A DNA stretch of 64,000 nucleotides, taken from positions 572,501 to 636,500 of the forward strand of contig JALJCO010008684.1 in assembly GCA_023101725.1 (NCBI GenBank), read 5' to 3'. The position numbers and the translations under genes are program-made. The notes below the pieces were generated by a model. The model had not been told where the DNA came from. It did not search any database and saw only the letters and a list, made by a program, of their open reading frames with translations. The DNA is from Atherinomorus stipes. Lineage: Eukaryota > Chordata > Actinopteri > Atheriniformes > Atherinidae. Shown one piece after another: positions 26,869 to 40,828 of the stretch (position 1 is the first letter of the stretch; each line of letters begins with the position of its first letter).

Positions 26869-26974
26869 GATTAAATGCTTTATGTTGTAGACATTTTCAT
26901 TTGTAAGTCGTAATGCATGTATGAATGGAGAGGTGGAGGAGGAGCAGGCATGACAGTGAATATTTATTATACAC

Positions 26975-26975
<1 letters not shown>

Positions 26976-27029
<54 letters not shown>
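26976..27029. repeat. AT microsatellite
   Basis: About 25 uninterrupted AT units. Confidence 0.95.
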
Positions 27030-27032
<3 letters not shown>

Positions 27033-30000
27033 TTAAAATAAATTAAATATGTAAATGTATACCTCAAGAAAAAAATAGCTAAAACTGCACATAATTTAAT
27101 TATTTATAGGTTATTATGCTGTTATTTTACGTTTCTACTTGAGACCACATTGTGCCGTTTGTACCCCATGAACTAAAATGAGTTCGACACCCCTGCCTTA
27201 CGGGGGCACAACTTGATTCTAGCCCCTTTTTTTAACCATCAGTGGTCTAGCCCAGCTGAGAGTGGCAAGTATGGTATACCTGTCAATCGCACTGAGATAC
27301 GCAAATGCAGACTTTTAAATTATAGACCAATTCATTTAACATGCAGTGACTAGATCTGCGAAGACAAACTTGCTGCGAGGCAACAGTGCCTACTGCAGCA
27401 GCACCTCCAAAAGTACGCACAAAAAAATCTGAGTCATGGGATTCGGACAGCAAAGGATCTGAATTGAAAACAGAGTAAATGTAAATGTGCTTGATCTCTC
27501 TCCACTCGTGCACAAAGTGCACATTGTGTTCAGGTGCTGAAGTTTGTTCCCATGTAGGTGTTGTACCTGGCAGCAAAGCCAAACACTTGCCTGTTTACTG
27601 CCACACCTGGCTGGAACCACAGACAACCGCATGGCAATAAACTCATCCCCACACACAACCATTAGCGCACTTGGCAGTTAATATGCATACACCGGCACAC
27701 AGTCATTCACTATCGCTGATCAGAGGATAACACCAACACAAGTCATACTCAGTGTCAAAACACAGACATAGAGACAGTAAGGCAGCTGCAGACATTTCTG
27801 CCATGCAAATATGAAATCAGCTTCATTATGCTCCCTCTTTCCCGTAAGCAAAACACCCTCTGAAGTCTGGAACTTTATTTTCTCATGGTCTCAGAGCCAC
27901 ATACAAACAAAACTAATCATAAAAGGAAACACAGACGTGTCTGGTCTGCTTTGTGGGTTAAGGCCTTCACAAGCACACCTATCAAACACGTCCTCTTGAT
28001 TTTCACAAAACGGTAATGCCCCATAATCACTAATATTTCTCAACCAATTTTTTTTCCATATGTTTTCAAATTTCTCTCTGTTTCCAAGAGACGGTAGGAC
28101 AAGTTCTCTCCCAACTCTTTGCCTCAGGCAAACCTTAAGCCAGAAGGGGATGTCAATAATTTCCCAAGCCTTTATTTTCCACCTCGGTTCATGGCAGTTC
28201 TTGTCTTGTCTTGCTGCCTGTTGTTTTGCAGCTCAGGAGCCTTGAGAGGTGATCTCATCTGCACCTCGCTCCTCAGCCCCTGCTCTCTAAACAACATTGT
28301 ATTTATCTGACCAAAATAGCCACCTCAGGCTGGAAAAACCCTAGACAAACAGAAATAGGCCATGAGTTTCCAAGGAAGCCGGTCTGGGCCGGAGGTGATG
28401 CTTTTGACTGACAACAGCCAGAAGGCAACAGCACAAGACTACATTTATGCCCATAAAGTGATGGTTAGAGGCAGATAAATAGAAACTCTTATTGTTGTTG
28501 CTACTGGAAACCATACCAGCTGAGCGAAGACATGCAGGTGCTTTCATTTATCGGCATTAAAAAACAAACAAACAATAAAAGGCTAATACAAGAGACTTGT
28601 TTTATTTCTGATTTATTGCAGGCTTGATCGAATAAATCCATTTTGATAAGTCACCCATATTTGAAGCTATTTTCAGGCTGTAAAAGGCAGATAAAAAGTA
28701 TCAAGGACACAAGCAGTTAACAGGAAAAAAGGAGGAAAACCACATTTCTCTCACTTCTGATTGTAACTGATTGTGCAGGGGTTTTAAAGCTGCTCTTCAC
28801 TTATTTCCTGTGTTTACTTCAAGCTAAGAACCGTTCTTGTTCCAATGAAGGTGGCACTGAAATGCCATGTTGGCGTGAAAATAACTAAGCAGGAGTACAT
28901 TGTCTTGCTTAACTATCATTAAAGGAATGATCACCAGTTCCAAAAATGAGAAGTGCATATTAGGAGGGTGGCGGAGTTACATAACTTTAACCCAAGAAGC
29001 CCCAGTTCATCTCTGGTCTTCACTTTTCTTTTAAACTTAACTTTTACTTTTAGTAATCATTTACTTTTACTTTCACTTTTCCTTTTACTTGGTGTTTGGT
29101 CAGGTGATAAAGGTTATATCACAACCTGCATCTTATCCTTTTTCTGATTCACTACTTTAATGCTTCATTCAGATGTTTTGCTGAAATCCGCTTTTTATGT
29201 GTGGTTTTTACATGGTTTAAATGTGACCTCTATCAAACTACAATGTGAACAGTTTATGACCCTGAAGTGACCTAGATGATCCTTTCCACTTATTAAGTGG
29301 AAATTACTAGTGCGTCGTGTTCAAGTGATTTGTTGTCATAATGAAGTTACACACTGGAGGCTATCTTCAACTGACGAGCTAGCTACCTTACCATCTAACT
29401 TGGTAAGGAAAGCCAAAATGCACCTTAACATGCTTAGACCAGGAAAAAATTAGAGGTGGATCAGAGTTGTCTCCTCTCTGACTGATGGTGCTAATCGGGC
29501 AGTAGGAAAAAGCTTCCCACCTGCGTAATTCATCTGTTATCTGGAGGGGGAGGAGAAAACATCTCACAGCAACTCGGAGCACCAGGACAGAGTGAACAGT
29601 GAGTGAGTGCTGTTTTTTCTCAGGCTCCGACTCCGAACCGGCTCTCAAATCAGCTCAGTAGAAAAGTGGGCCTTAATGGAGGAACAGCTCTTGACCATTA
29701 TAACACACAATGTTCAAATTTATAGTTTATTAAAACTGGCTAATACACACTTGATATGGCAACCAGCACTTCAACAAGCTGGTCTGATTGCATCTACAGC
29801 TAAGTGTTAGACTTGTGGCTGCCGTACGTGCATAAATAAACAGCCTTAGAACCAGTTCCTTTGTTCTGGTCTGAGATGCTACTGGTTCAGTGACTGCTTC
29901 CTCATTTCATGTATTCAGCTTCTGAAGTGGTCTTACTATGTTTCAGGGGTTGTTTGTCCCTGTCAGGATGTTACAAAGCTTTTTTTTTTTTAGCTTAAAA

Positions 30001-33000
30001 AAGGTTACAGGAACCACATCAGAGGCACTGCTCATCTTGTGCCTGAAATGCTTTGTTTGCAGTCCAGACTTACTTTCATTCACTTGACAACATCATCAAA
30101 AATATTTGTATAGCATCTGCTTCATTGTGAGTTTAACATGATTAAGTTAAAGGTACAAGTTAAGTCATATCTATTGAAATTAGGATCCGTGCTTCTTTGT
30201 TATTTCTGGACCTAATGCTTCGTCTGTTTTGTTATAAATTATGCTGCAGTCAAATCTTACTTCCCAAGACACACCACCCGAAACCACGCCTTCAGAGCGC
30301 AGGGACGTGTGCGCCGATGTTTTACAAGCAGGTTAACGATAACAGCCGAGTGGATAGCTCGTTAGCTTGATAGTAAACAGCTGACAAACCACATTTTTAA
30401 AAGCTTTAATCTACTCACCTCCAACTCCTGCAGTGTAAAAAGTCCACACTGCAAACGTCAACGCCTCCGAGACTTAATCCTTATCTGTTCTTTTGCTTTT
30501 TTGGCGCAGCAGCAGTTAGCAGTCCGTTAGCTATATTTGTTTACAGTGAGCAGCGCACAGGGGGGTCACGTGGGGGATGGAGAGAGGGGAGGGACAGAGA
30601 TGAGACATAAAGGCATCGATTCGTTCTTTCTATAAGTTGCGAATTACCAATTCCTGCCTTTCAGTGCGAATGGCAGGGGTTCGTCAGAGTTTTTACAGAA
30701 CTACAGCTATACAAAAAACCACTACAAAACTAACTACTACAAAAATCTGTTTTTTGAATGTTTGTATGATATTGTTTGATATTGTATATATGTTTGATAT
30801 TATATATACGTTTGATATTATTGTATTGCTATATCCTTTAGCAATATAAGCACTGTCCTGTCATGCCAACAAAGCTATTGAAAATTACAGCTCTGACGGA
30901 GGTCTGACTTTTTTCCTTCCTTTTTATGAATACATGATGTATTAGCTACTGTCAGAATGGAAGGACCATGTCACCCAGTATAACAAAAAGTGTTTCTGAG
31001 CAGGGTTACCAACTCTGGCTTTAAGTAAAGTAATTATTTTACGAACTTGCAAAACATCCATCTGCATTATACACCAAACAGAAAGCTGCCCAGCATTGAA
31101 CAAACAGCTGCCTGTCCAGAACAAGTGGCAAAGAGAACCTGCAAGAAGTCATGATGTAACCGGTTTTACACAAAAATTATATGGAAGGTGGAAAATGACT
31201 TGATTTAATTTATGAGTGCCCACTTCTGAAGTGTGGTTTTATCTATTTTTCTGAAAGAAGTATTTTTCCTCTGACTTTCCCAAAATATCCAACTGCTATT
31301 ATGAATAAAAATTTAATGCGTGACATTTTCATAGTATTTTGCATGAAGTAGCTTTGTTGTGAATATACACATCATTAGTGCACATGACACAAGTACACAT
31401 GTTTCTAAGGTGTGTACATGTGTACGTGTGTGTATGCCCACATGCATCTGGAGCTCAAACAGAGTGTGGGTGGATGGAGTTATGCCGTAAAATGAGGTCA
31501 TCATTGCTGTTGATTTATGTGACATGCACTATTACTTACACTCTTGTGATTTCACCAAAGTCTCCACTGACAGCATGAATAATATGTGTCCCCATCAAAC
31601 GATGACATCCCCCATTTTCTCCTCTTTCTCATCTGCTATTTTGTAAAGTTTACTTCATCATTACTGACCCATGTCAGCAAAGGATGTAGTGTGTTTGTGT
31701 AAGCTTGCCCCAGTTTTATTGCTATGGCAAGGCGTTGTGCTGATTAGCTGCCATCTTCCATCCAGTTCAGCAAGTTTTGCCTTTGCTGTTTTTTTATGAA
31801 ATTGCGCAACAGGAAGTTGAAAGCAGCGTGTGCATGTGTGAGTCTGCTTCACAGACAAGGTCACACCCAGTGTTAAAATGTGATTGACATGATCGTGATT
31901 GCGATGCATTGTGTAACCGTTTTCTAAACACAGGTGCCAAATTGACTCATTTCTTTTACGTTTCATTCATGAGTCGAGACAAGTGTTGATGCATGCACTA
32001 AAACCACATTTTGGATGTCTCAGACACATGCAGAGATTTGCTTGCAGTGATGGGAAACACAAATGAACACCAAAGATTCATGGTCATGATAAATGGACAG
32101 CAGACCGAGCTCCCGATGCGCTTTTGACGGCCAGGCTGAGACGTTTTGTCCCCAAAGCAGCTGCAAGCGAAGCCCCAGGATCAAAACTTCCAAAGCGAGG
32201 TCACCATGGTCAGAGCTGAATGGGCAAGAGCGAAGGGGGAAGACTGAGGGAAAGAAGAAGGAATGAAGGAAAGAGGGTGGAGAAGGTGGGGCATGGATGG
32301 GTAGGGGTGATGGTTTAGGGGACGTAGGACAGCCGTTACTGTCAGCATCGATCAGAGTGCCCAGTGGTGACATGGAAGCAGGCAAGAGAGGAGGAACAAA
32401 TGGAAGAAGAGGAGGGTGGGGGTCAGAGCTGGGAGTCAGCTGAAACTAGTCACCCCTCAGCCCTCGAGTACACTTGTTTGCTGTCCCACATCACCTCTCC
32501 TCCCCCCAACCCATCTGTTCACAATGCAGATGTGTAGGCCTGCAGCTCCAGGATTTGTCAACATGCTCTTCTTTGCAGGGTCTTGGCAGCTGTTTTGCAT
32601 GTTTACTGGAATAATTTCATGGCAACATACCACATACACATGGGGCAAAATTACAGGAAAAACCAGAATGAATTGAATGATAAGACAAGATTTAATTTCC
32701 AGGTCTTGCTGGTGTGGCAAGGCACACAAGGACTACCTGGCTGGGATTTGAACCGTAGACTCCTAGTGAGAATCATGCATGCAAGTAGCCAGGGCGCATA
32801 ATCAATCAGAGGCCTTGTGACAGGACCCCACACTGTCACACTGGTAATTAGATGAGAGGTGATACAGCACCAACTGTCAAACCTGTATAGTAAGTATGAC
32901 CAACCTGTCAGCTCAGCATTAATGACTATTTCAAAAAAGGTGTGTGTCAGTGTGTTTGGGACGGAGGGATGGAGTGTCAAATGGCTCACCTGCACTGTTT

Positions 33001-34228
33001 GCAGTGATAAAAATACAAACGAGTACATACTAGCAGAGGTGGACAAAATAGGTGCAATAAAGTAAAAATCCTGCCATGTTTTTAGATCTGCCTGTACAAT
33101 TAGAACAGAGGTTTTCACGAACGGGCTCATCTACCCACAGAGAAGCTGTGCTGATTAAATACAGCTGGTATAGTGATTGGTTGGAGTAACTGCCAAACAG
33201 GATATTTACTTTCTGGACTAGTGATGTCCACCTCTGCATGTTAGCCTCTTCAGTTTACTGTTTCCACCACCAATAATTTTACTCTTATAAAATGTTGAGT
33301 GAAATTCTTACTTTCGTGCTTTGGTTTTTTAACTAAGCTAGGTTACCAGTGAACCCTTTTCCAATCTTTATGTTGACGGATAGGACTGCTTCATTTTATT
33401 GAAAGTTTTAGATGAAAAATTTTAATATCTGCTTCTTTTCGGACTGAAGAATGTATAGAACAGGGCAACTCAATTTGGCCATATGAGGGCCACAATCCAG
33501 CAGGGTCCCTGCTCTAACACACTTGACTCAAATTAGATAGATCCAATAGCCAATCAAGTTGTGCACAATGACTCATTGATTTGTGTTGGAGCACAGAGAC
33601 ATGGAAAAAGAACTTGCATCAGAGTTGTGGTTGAAGTTTTCTCTGTCTGTGCTGAGCAGTGTGGTGAATCATTCTGCATTTCCATTATAAAAAGGACCAT
33701 TACAGCCGAACAGAACCGTAACATTTCTGGGTCCTCTTCAGGTGTAGGTCCATAGGCGAACAATATAGTTTGGTTAAGCTTAATTTTACCTTGGGGTACA
33801 AGCTCAGGATAGGACAGTTTGATGCAGTTTGGTACAGAAAACCCAGGTTCATGTATCAGCTAAGCAACAGTATGAGGTACTGTGTTGGACAGAATCCATT
33901 TGTAACCCTCACACACCTAATCATGCATAATGACTTGCTCTTACACATAAACTCTCACAATAACACACACACTGAGTCATTTATCAAAGATTTAAAGGGG
34001 TAAAGAGTGTCTTGTATGTGTGGGATTTTATGTATGTGTGAATTTTCATTAGTTTATATGAAGCAGAGTTTAGAATAGACAGAAATAAGTAAAAGCAAGG
34101 CTTTTGTGTGAAATAACAGCTTTGCAATAACAATAGAAGTGTGGACTCACCTGTTAGCTACAGTGTTTTTAACTGTAGATGGTTAGCGCTTTGCTAACTG
34201 CTGAGTTAGCACAGAGTGTTAGCGTGCA
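27030..34228. other. No gene seen; scattered repeat fragments
   Basis: Seven kilobases without a supportable exon. Fragments include a MITE end GAGTTCGACACCCCTGC near 27181, a MITE relative at 33462-33605, a SINE-like B box (complement GGTTCAAATCCC) near 32740, and a CpG-richer stretch at 30270-30600 of unknown origin. Confidence 0.5.
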
Positions 34229-34232
34229 GCTC

Positions 34233-34705
34233 TGTGACGGCCACAGGCCGTCTTCCTGTGTTTTCCTGCTCCTGCCTTTTTCTCGCTTGTTGCAGATCCT
34301 CCTGGAGGGCCTGCCCCTCTTACCTCGTTAGAGGATTGGCTTCACCTGCTTGGAGGCTTTAAAAGCATGGGGAATCCAAAATGGCTTCTCTCTCCTTTCC
34401 TCTTCCCTCTCTCCCTCTCCATCCTGGAAGACAGGTGCCTGCTGGGCTCCTGTCTGGGTCCTGGTTTTGGTATGGTTTGGTTGTGTTGAGTTAGTTTAGT
34501 CTTGGTTTTCTCTTTACACATAATTTAGTTTAGAACACACAATTCCTCAGCACCCAACACCCTCACTACATTACTGATAGCTGACTTGACACTTAGTTGG
34601 TTCTGTTGCTTTTGTTAAATACTTTAATAAATTATTTCCTTATTTACAAACCATCACTGTGGTCCTCCCTTCTTTGTTATGCTCTCCAACAAGCTGGGCA
34701 TAACA
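34233..34705. mobile_element. Solo LTR of an LTR retrotransposon
   Basis: The element runs from TGTGACGGCCACAGGCCG to GCTGGGCATAACA, the TG...CA layout of an LTR, and is flanked by GCTC on both sides (34229-34232 and 34706-34709). It contains a TTTAAAAG TATA-like box near 34359 and an AATAAA near 34627, in the right order for U3-R-U5. No internal retroelement genes adjoin it, so recombination between two LTRs is likely. It resembles Ty3/gypsy LTRs of fish, but the clade is a guess. Confidence 0.7.
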
Positions 34706-34709
34706 GCTC

Positions 34710-37700
34710 TTCTGACTTGATTGATAAATTTGCAAAGATAGCATATCCAAATTATTTGGCGTAGCTTAGTTCTGTATGAGACAGTTAAAGTTGTTATCAC
34801 ATCTTAATGCACTGTTACTGCACCCTTTACAAACCATTAAAGGTTGAATCTGGAATACGGACAGAACAGCAACATCACGTGTGTCTAGGTTGTAGTTGCA
34901 ACAGCAGAAAAACAACTCCAGCTGCTGGGATGCCAGGCTCGCTGCCAATACGACAAGGGACCAACAGCCTGCACCATGTCCAATCCGTACTGCAGAGTTT
35001 ATAAATAACAGCTAATGTTAGCTATGCTAGCATACAAGTTAGCTTACCGATCCAGGAGGAAAGTCGCCATTTCTGTGTTTTGATGCAGTGGAAAATGTTT
35101 CTGTGGGTCCATCTAGTGTAGTCTTCACCTAAATTGAATCCAGTTTTTGCTCTTCTCAGGTCACTCCTCTTCATGAGACGGATAACAATATCTCCGGGGC
35201 TCCAAAGCAGCTGCTTGACTTGCCGACTCCACTGTTTCCCCCTGTGCCAGCCTAACTGTGCCCAACACACTATTGCCACCAGATTGCTGCACAGAGGTCG
35301 TATTTGGCAACCAGCAATGGTGGCGTGTATTGGCTTATAGATGTAAACATAATGCCATTGTCAAACCTGTTCAAAGTTGTTTTATATTTATTTTCAGGGT
35401 AAATATTGTTTTACGAAATGCTCTTTCATTCTGCACCCCTCCAAATGACTTGTGGTTTTTTTTTTCAATATAGCTTTTAATAAAAAACTTTCTATATTCA
35501 ACTTTAAACATGAACGTAGGATTTATGAATGAAATTTATAAGCAGCATAAAAGCTAACTCTATATTTCCTACGGAGAAAAAAAAGTTGGATTCTTTCCTC
35601 AGTATGCTATGCTGGTCCATTTTAGGACTTATATTGAAACAGCTCAGTATTGCCACCGAGATCACTGGTGCTTTATTTTGTCTCTATTCTCTTTAAACTG
35701 CATCACTTGTAGTGCAGGAAATGTTTGGACAACTGTGCTTCCTGCTGACAGATATATGGACACTTCAACATCCAAAATCTATGATTCACATGACAAACAA
35801 AAAGTTTTGGGTCATGTGAAAAACTTCATGTTTGTCAGCCAGGGAGTTTCTCTAAAAGACATTTAGGCCTTTCTGTTTCTGGACCTGAACATAATCTGCC
35901 TGAGCACAAAGACCTTTGACCTCATGTAAGCCTTTTCATTGTTCTTCAGTTGTAAAGGGTCAAGAAAGAATATATGATAAATTATTTATCTTGATTATTG
36001 CACTGAATTTAATTTGAATAGTTGAAAATGGATTTTTGGTGCCTTTATCCCATAATTTAATGAAAACCATCATTACAGAACCTAATGTTTGAATATATGT
36101 TGCAGAAAAACGTGGGGAAAAAAACCCACAAGCATGTTTGCTTCATGTCAGGCTAAGTTGTAATGTGCTAAATGTCTGCTCCACCTCACCCTCAGTAATA
36201 ACATCCTCAGGTTGACTTTGATAATAACCTTCAGTCTGACTGTAGAGACGTTGTCTGCCCAGTTTTCAGCTCCTGGAGTGAAAAACATGTTTTGCTGCCT
36301 GTGTCTCTGCTGAAGGGCTGCAGTCCAGACGTAAACAGCAGTGTAGCTGGACAGAGGAAGCTGCGACAGCAGACGGCAGGTGGTGGTCACTGACAGTGAC
36401 CAACATGTCTGCAGAACTTACCGACTCTAAAACACATTGAAAACACAGACATTTTTCGGGGGGGAATCCAATATTCCACACAGAAGAACTTAAGTAGTAA
36501 ATCTACAAAAACACTTATTGCGGGGGTTTGAAGCCTTTCCATATCAAAGACTCCTCACCTCCACCCACAACTCACCCACTGCCAGCATAAGTGATTTGCA
36601 TTAGACCATGGACCCAGTTTAATTAGATTTTAAAAATGATCCTTTGGAAGCACATCTGAGCCGACTGTTGTTGTTAAATATAACTTGGTGCAGGATTATA
36701 TAACTTTCATTTGATGCCAGCAGAGAGAGGAGCAAACCCCCATGAACATAATAGTCCTCATATTGTGCCCTTGTTGAGGCAATAAATCTTAGTTACATTT
36801 ATTTTGCACACTTAATATTAAGCTCTTGGGACTTGCGGTCCCCTCTGCCGTGAAGTATTTGTGACTGTAAACATATAATAACTGAATGTTTGCAGACCTT
36901 AAATGCATGACAATATAACAAGTTTAGCTGCGGTGGACATTATATTGATTATTAGATTAGTAAATGTTGGTCTTTTTGTTCAAAAAAAGGCTAAAAAAAA
37001 TTCTGGTAGTATTGATTTTTTTTATTGTTTGTTGAAGGAGAAAATCCCCTGCTCTGTTGATAATACTGGACGTTATCAAAGCGAGATAAGACAAGCTCGT
37101 CGCAGGTCTACCTTTTCCTCAAGCTGGTAAAATGTTATCTGCACGATAATTTAAGCAGATTTACGTCACTGCTGAAGAAACACACACCAGCTTTAACAAA
37201 TCTATAAAACAAGTCTTTGTACTGTACTGCCCTTCATCTTAATAACATTACACTGTCAGACAGACCATTCACAGACAGTCGATTCATTCTGGATCAGACA
37301 ACACCGATAAAGTGTCTGATTTTAACAAACTGTGCGGTGTATGGCCAAAACAAGAGAGAACCAGTCTGTAACGGACAGGGCTGATAAACACACACACACA
37401 GAACGAGACAAACAAGTCCTCACACACTAAGAGTACTTCTTCATAAAGCAAGGTGTGCTAGACAAGGAGTGCCTAAAATAAATATGCACACACCAGACAC
37501 AAACAAGTGTAAAAGTACAGGGTTAGAAACAGAAACGCGTGTTTGCTCAGTTAAACTCTCCTGGCATGATGTGTAGAGACAAGTTGAGTTTGTTAACTGT
37601 GTGTTGTGTTTATATAAAGCATAAAGCAAATTAATATGACAATCCTATTAACTACTAGATACGTTTGCTTTTTCACTTTCTTGAAAAGACTCCAGTTGTA

Positions 37701-37855
37701 TTTTCCTCTTTGTGTTCGTATGTTAATGTTTTTTATTCTAGTCTCCAATGGATTTAGTCTATTTTCGAGAACATTACCTTTGTTTTACTTTCTGACATTA
37801 AATACACCATAGATAAAGCATTTAAAGCCATTTATATTTCTTCTACATTTGCAAA
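34710..37855. other. No gene seen
   Basis: A frame of 80 codons at 36148-36390 (-) overlaps another of 71; neither resembles a known family. No splice-linked exon is evident. Confidence 0.45.
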
Positions 37856-37857
37856 TG

Positions 37858-37890
<33 letters not shown>

Positions 37891-37975
37891 CCAATCAATC
37901 AATCACCTTTACTTATAAAGCCCTTTTCATACGTAAAAATGCCACACCAAGTGCTTTACATTAAAATACAATGAA
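37856..37975 (-). mobile_element. LINE 3' end with (AATC)n tail
   Basis: About ten AATC units (37857-37905) are followed by CCTTTACTTATAAAGCCC and AAGTGCTTTACA. This is the complement of a fish L2-like LINE 3' end and its microsatellite tail. No coding part remains. Confidence 0.65.
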
Positions 37976-38359
37976 GAAAGTAAAACAAACAACATTTTTA
38001 TTTAAAATAGTAATTTTTTATAGTGATTTTCTGATTTTTCATGTCCTACTAGTTACTGCTAAAAATGACCCAATCTGTTCAATTCCAAAGTAAATGCCTG
38101 TAAATGATCATAAACATCATAACAAAGAAGGATAAACATGTTTTTTGAGGATTTGTTCCATAACACAGGTGGTACAGCCAGATGTCCAAAATGAACTCCT
38201 CTCACCGAGAGGGGGGTATTTTGGGATTTTTGCCCCTGGAGCAGAATATCGTTGTCACAAGTTTAGAGTGCCCTCTTTTGACATTACACGGAAATATTTA
38301 CTCTATGGCTCATGTTAGTCAATGTGAAATGTGACGTAAAAATATGTTAATTTGTATAT

Positions 38360-38450
38360 ATTTTGATATATAAGTCACACTGGACTATAAGTCACACACG
38401 CACAAACTATAAAAAAAAAAGTGCGACTTATAGTCCGGAAAATATGGTAA
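38360..38450. mobile_element. Small palindromic repeat end (TATAAGTCRCAC family)
   Basis: GGACTATAAGTCACA at 38383 is mirrored by GTGCGACTTATAGTCC at 38421-38436, with GGAAAATATGGTA beyond. This is a frequent fish MITE end. Confidence 0.55.
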
Positions 38451-38905
38451 TTATCCAAACATGACCATTCTAAAATCAATAAGATTTTTCCTTTAGGAAA
38501 ATGACCATTTTATAAGGTAAATTTGGAAATCTTGGTGGCATTGCTATCAGTCTTAGTCATGACATCACTAACAGTCAGGTGATCAGACAGGTTTCAGAAG
38601 CATCTGGTGAGAAACAGCAGCAGCGGTGTAGACCTTCCTCGTCCAGCAACAACCAGAAGAGAAAAAAAAGATAACTTATATTTTGGGTGTGCTCACTTTC
38701 AGTTTTACTTTAATATAAAGTGACGGTCCACCCGCTTGTACTTCTTGCATCTTAGACACTTATTCCTCAGCAGTCATTTCTGTAACTGGCAAAAGTATGA
38801 TCTACAAATGAACTGAGAAAGGATTTCCTTTAATTTAGTATGAGTAATTGGATATTTATCTGTCTTTCCTGCTCACTGTAAAAGCGATGGGCTGATGAGT
38901 GAAAG

Positions 38906-38963
38906 CTGATTGTGATGAGGTAGAAATCGCAGCCTGCGAGACTGCAGCTCGGAAACTGCAGAT
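38906..38963 (+). CDS. hook2: Possible upstream hook2 exon (tentative)
   Basis: A strong donor (AT|GTAAGT) follows a short open stretch reading EVEIAACETAARKLQ in the frame that joins correctly to the exon at 41449 (AT + C gives Ile). HOOK proteins carry an EIQALKNQL-like segment at this point, so the match is suggestive. The acceptor is unclear. The AG at 38904-38905 gives the start shown; the AG at 38931-38932 gives a 31-base exon. An in-frame TGA at 38896-38898 bounds the exon on the left. The polypyrimidine tract is weak. It could be a chance donor in intergenic DNA. Confidence 0.33.
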
Positions 38964-40437
38964 GTAAGTGGAAGCTTTCACAACTAACAGGAATCTGCAG
39001 CACTAACTATATGTGTCTTGTGGCCGGTGTCATCCGCAGCTTTCATAACTCAGCAATCAAACACGGGTTTCAGATTCCAAGAAGCTAATCTGTGACAGTT
39101 TCCTTTCTTCCCACATTTTTGTTTCTCTTTTTCTTTCATATTTTTTCTGTTTTGGGAGCGCTTTTCCTGTATACACATCCACCAACTGCGAAGACGCATT
39201 TGCAGATGCACAGTGACAGTTTAAAATGTGAAATTTGCACACTTGCAAAGACACTTTGCAATGTGGTCCGATTATTGAAAAGTCTAAAATGAGGCAGTTT
39301 CAGTAAGACAACCTGCTGATCTCCTGGTTCCAGAGAAACATGCACTTCTATGAAATCCTCCCCCACACTTGTGTTTTCACACTTAATGACAAATGCAAGA
39401 ACCGCATTTCCCCTGAAGCCCGCTCTAAGACTGGAATGGGTTGACCTTTGTAAAAACTGACTCTGGGAGACAGTAGAGTAGGCTACACCAGTAAAAAAGA
39501 AAGAGAGAGAGAAAGAAAAAACCAACAGTGGCTGGACAGTCTCTCTGAAGTTTGTTCTTCCCTGATATGCAGATGATACTGGGGTTTGAAGGTGGTCAAA
39601 TGAAGATTAGGGGAAAAACATTCATTCTGGGTCACTGAAACTAAGAAGGACTGAGTTGAAAAGACATGCACAGTAACTCCTGCATCTTTGTGAGAAACAT
39701 CACAGCACTGTGACAAGATGCAGCTGGCAGATGAATACACAGAATTCCCATTCATTCTCCACACCATGAAATTAGTCTTTATTCCTCTTTCAGATCGGGA
39801 TTTCTGTGCTAACAGGATTTTAAATTCTACAAAGCAGAAACAAATATGAGTTCTGAGTTAGTCAATCTACAGAAAAATGTAGAATTAATCACACAAACAG
39901 GATAATTTATGAAAAAAATTGGCCAGTGTGACTTTAGAGTGAGAAATGTTGACTGATTTGGTCACCAAACCTGCTGACTGACAAATGAGTTGTACCAGTT
40001 AAATGCGAAATCCCCAAAACACTGCGTGGATTCAAAGAGTTTGCAGTTGGGAAGTAAATACCAATCGCATGCTGAGCACTAATTTTCACTCATTTCCAGT
40101 CATGCCTTGGCAGAAGTTCAGTGCCATATGTGCGCAGGATAGGAATATGAAGCCCCGGGGTGTTCAGCCTTTTTACCAGTAACTGCAGCTTTCCATAAAT
40201 TAGGTATTTCCCAATCCTGTTCAGCAACCAGCCAACATCTGGTAGGTTGAACTTGTAAAAACATTCTAGGGAAAACAAGAGGAGCAAGACTGGAAGATGT
40301 TGGGTTAATCCCAGCTATCTCTGAGCAGTTGTGAAATTGTCCCTTCAAAGGATTGGCCATTCTCCATCAGCACGCTTCACAAAAACAATCCACTGAGTGT
40401 TACTGTGGTGCTTGATACCTGGGATGCAGCATTTTAA

Positions 40438-40828
40438 AGGGGAAGCTTGTTTTTTTTTTTCAATCTGGACCTATTTTCTAGCATGAAATACGTTCATTTA
40501 CTCACCCAGACAGATTTAGTGCAACTTGAATTCCTTCAGGGGAAAGAAGCTCACCACAAAGAAGCTGCTTTGAGCTCACAGGGGGTTCCGACTAATGTTT
40601 CGTAACAAAACATTGGTGAAATGAAGGAGTTTGTGGCAGATAATGCCTTATTTAGAGGCTGCGCGAGGTTGCCCCATCACTTCCATTGTATCGGACATAC
40701 GCTGATCTCGAGTGGATCTAAATATCCCCTGAAGGAATTCAAGTTGCACCAAATCTGTCTGGGTGAGTAAATGAACGTATTTCATGCTAGAAAAAAGGTC
40801 CAGATTGAAAAAAAAACAAACTTCCCCT
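40438..40828. mobile_element. TTAA-flanked element with about 110-bp inverted repeats
   Basis: AGGGGAAGCTTG and CAAACTTCCCCT are the ends. The arms 40438-40545 and 40726-40828 are near-perfect complements over AATACGTTCATTTACTCACC and CAGACAGATTTAGTGCAACT. TTAA lies at both borders, pointing to a piggyBac- or Kolobok-type mobiliser. The central part has no coding frame. Confidence 0.8.

Noticed and set aside
32690..32800. tRNA-like B box (GGTTCAAATCCC on the complement)
   Set aside because: No cloverleaf can be folded around it by eye; at most a SINE fragment.
32020..33130. Frames of 121 and 159 codons on the - strand
   Set aside because: No domain, no conservation signal that I can recognise, and no exon borders.
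36148..36481. Two overlapping - strand frames (80 and 71 codons)
   Set aside because: Different frames over the same bases, neither resembling a known protein; the DNA could be an old repeat.
37857..37905. AATC array considered as a CRISPR-like or satellite array
   Set aside because: It is a 4-bp microsatellite attached to a LINE 3' end; there are no spacers.
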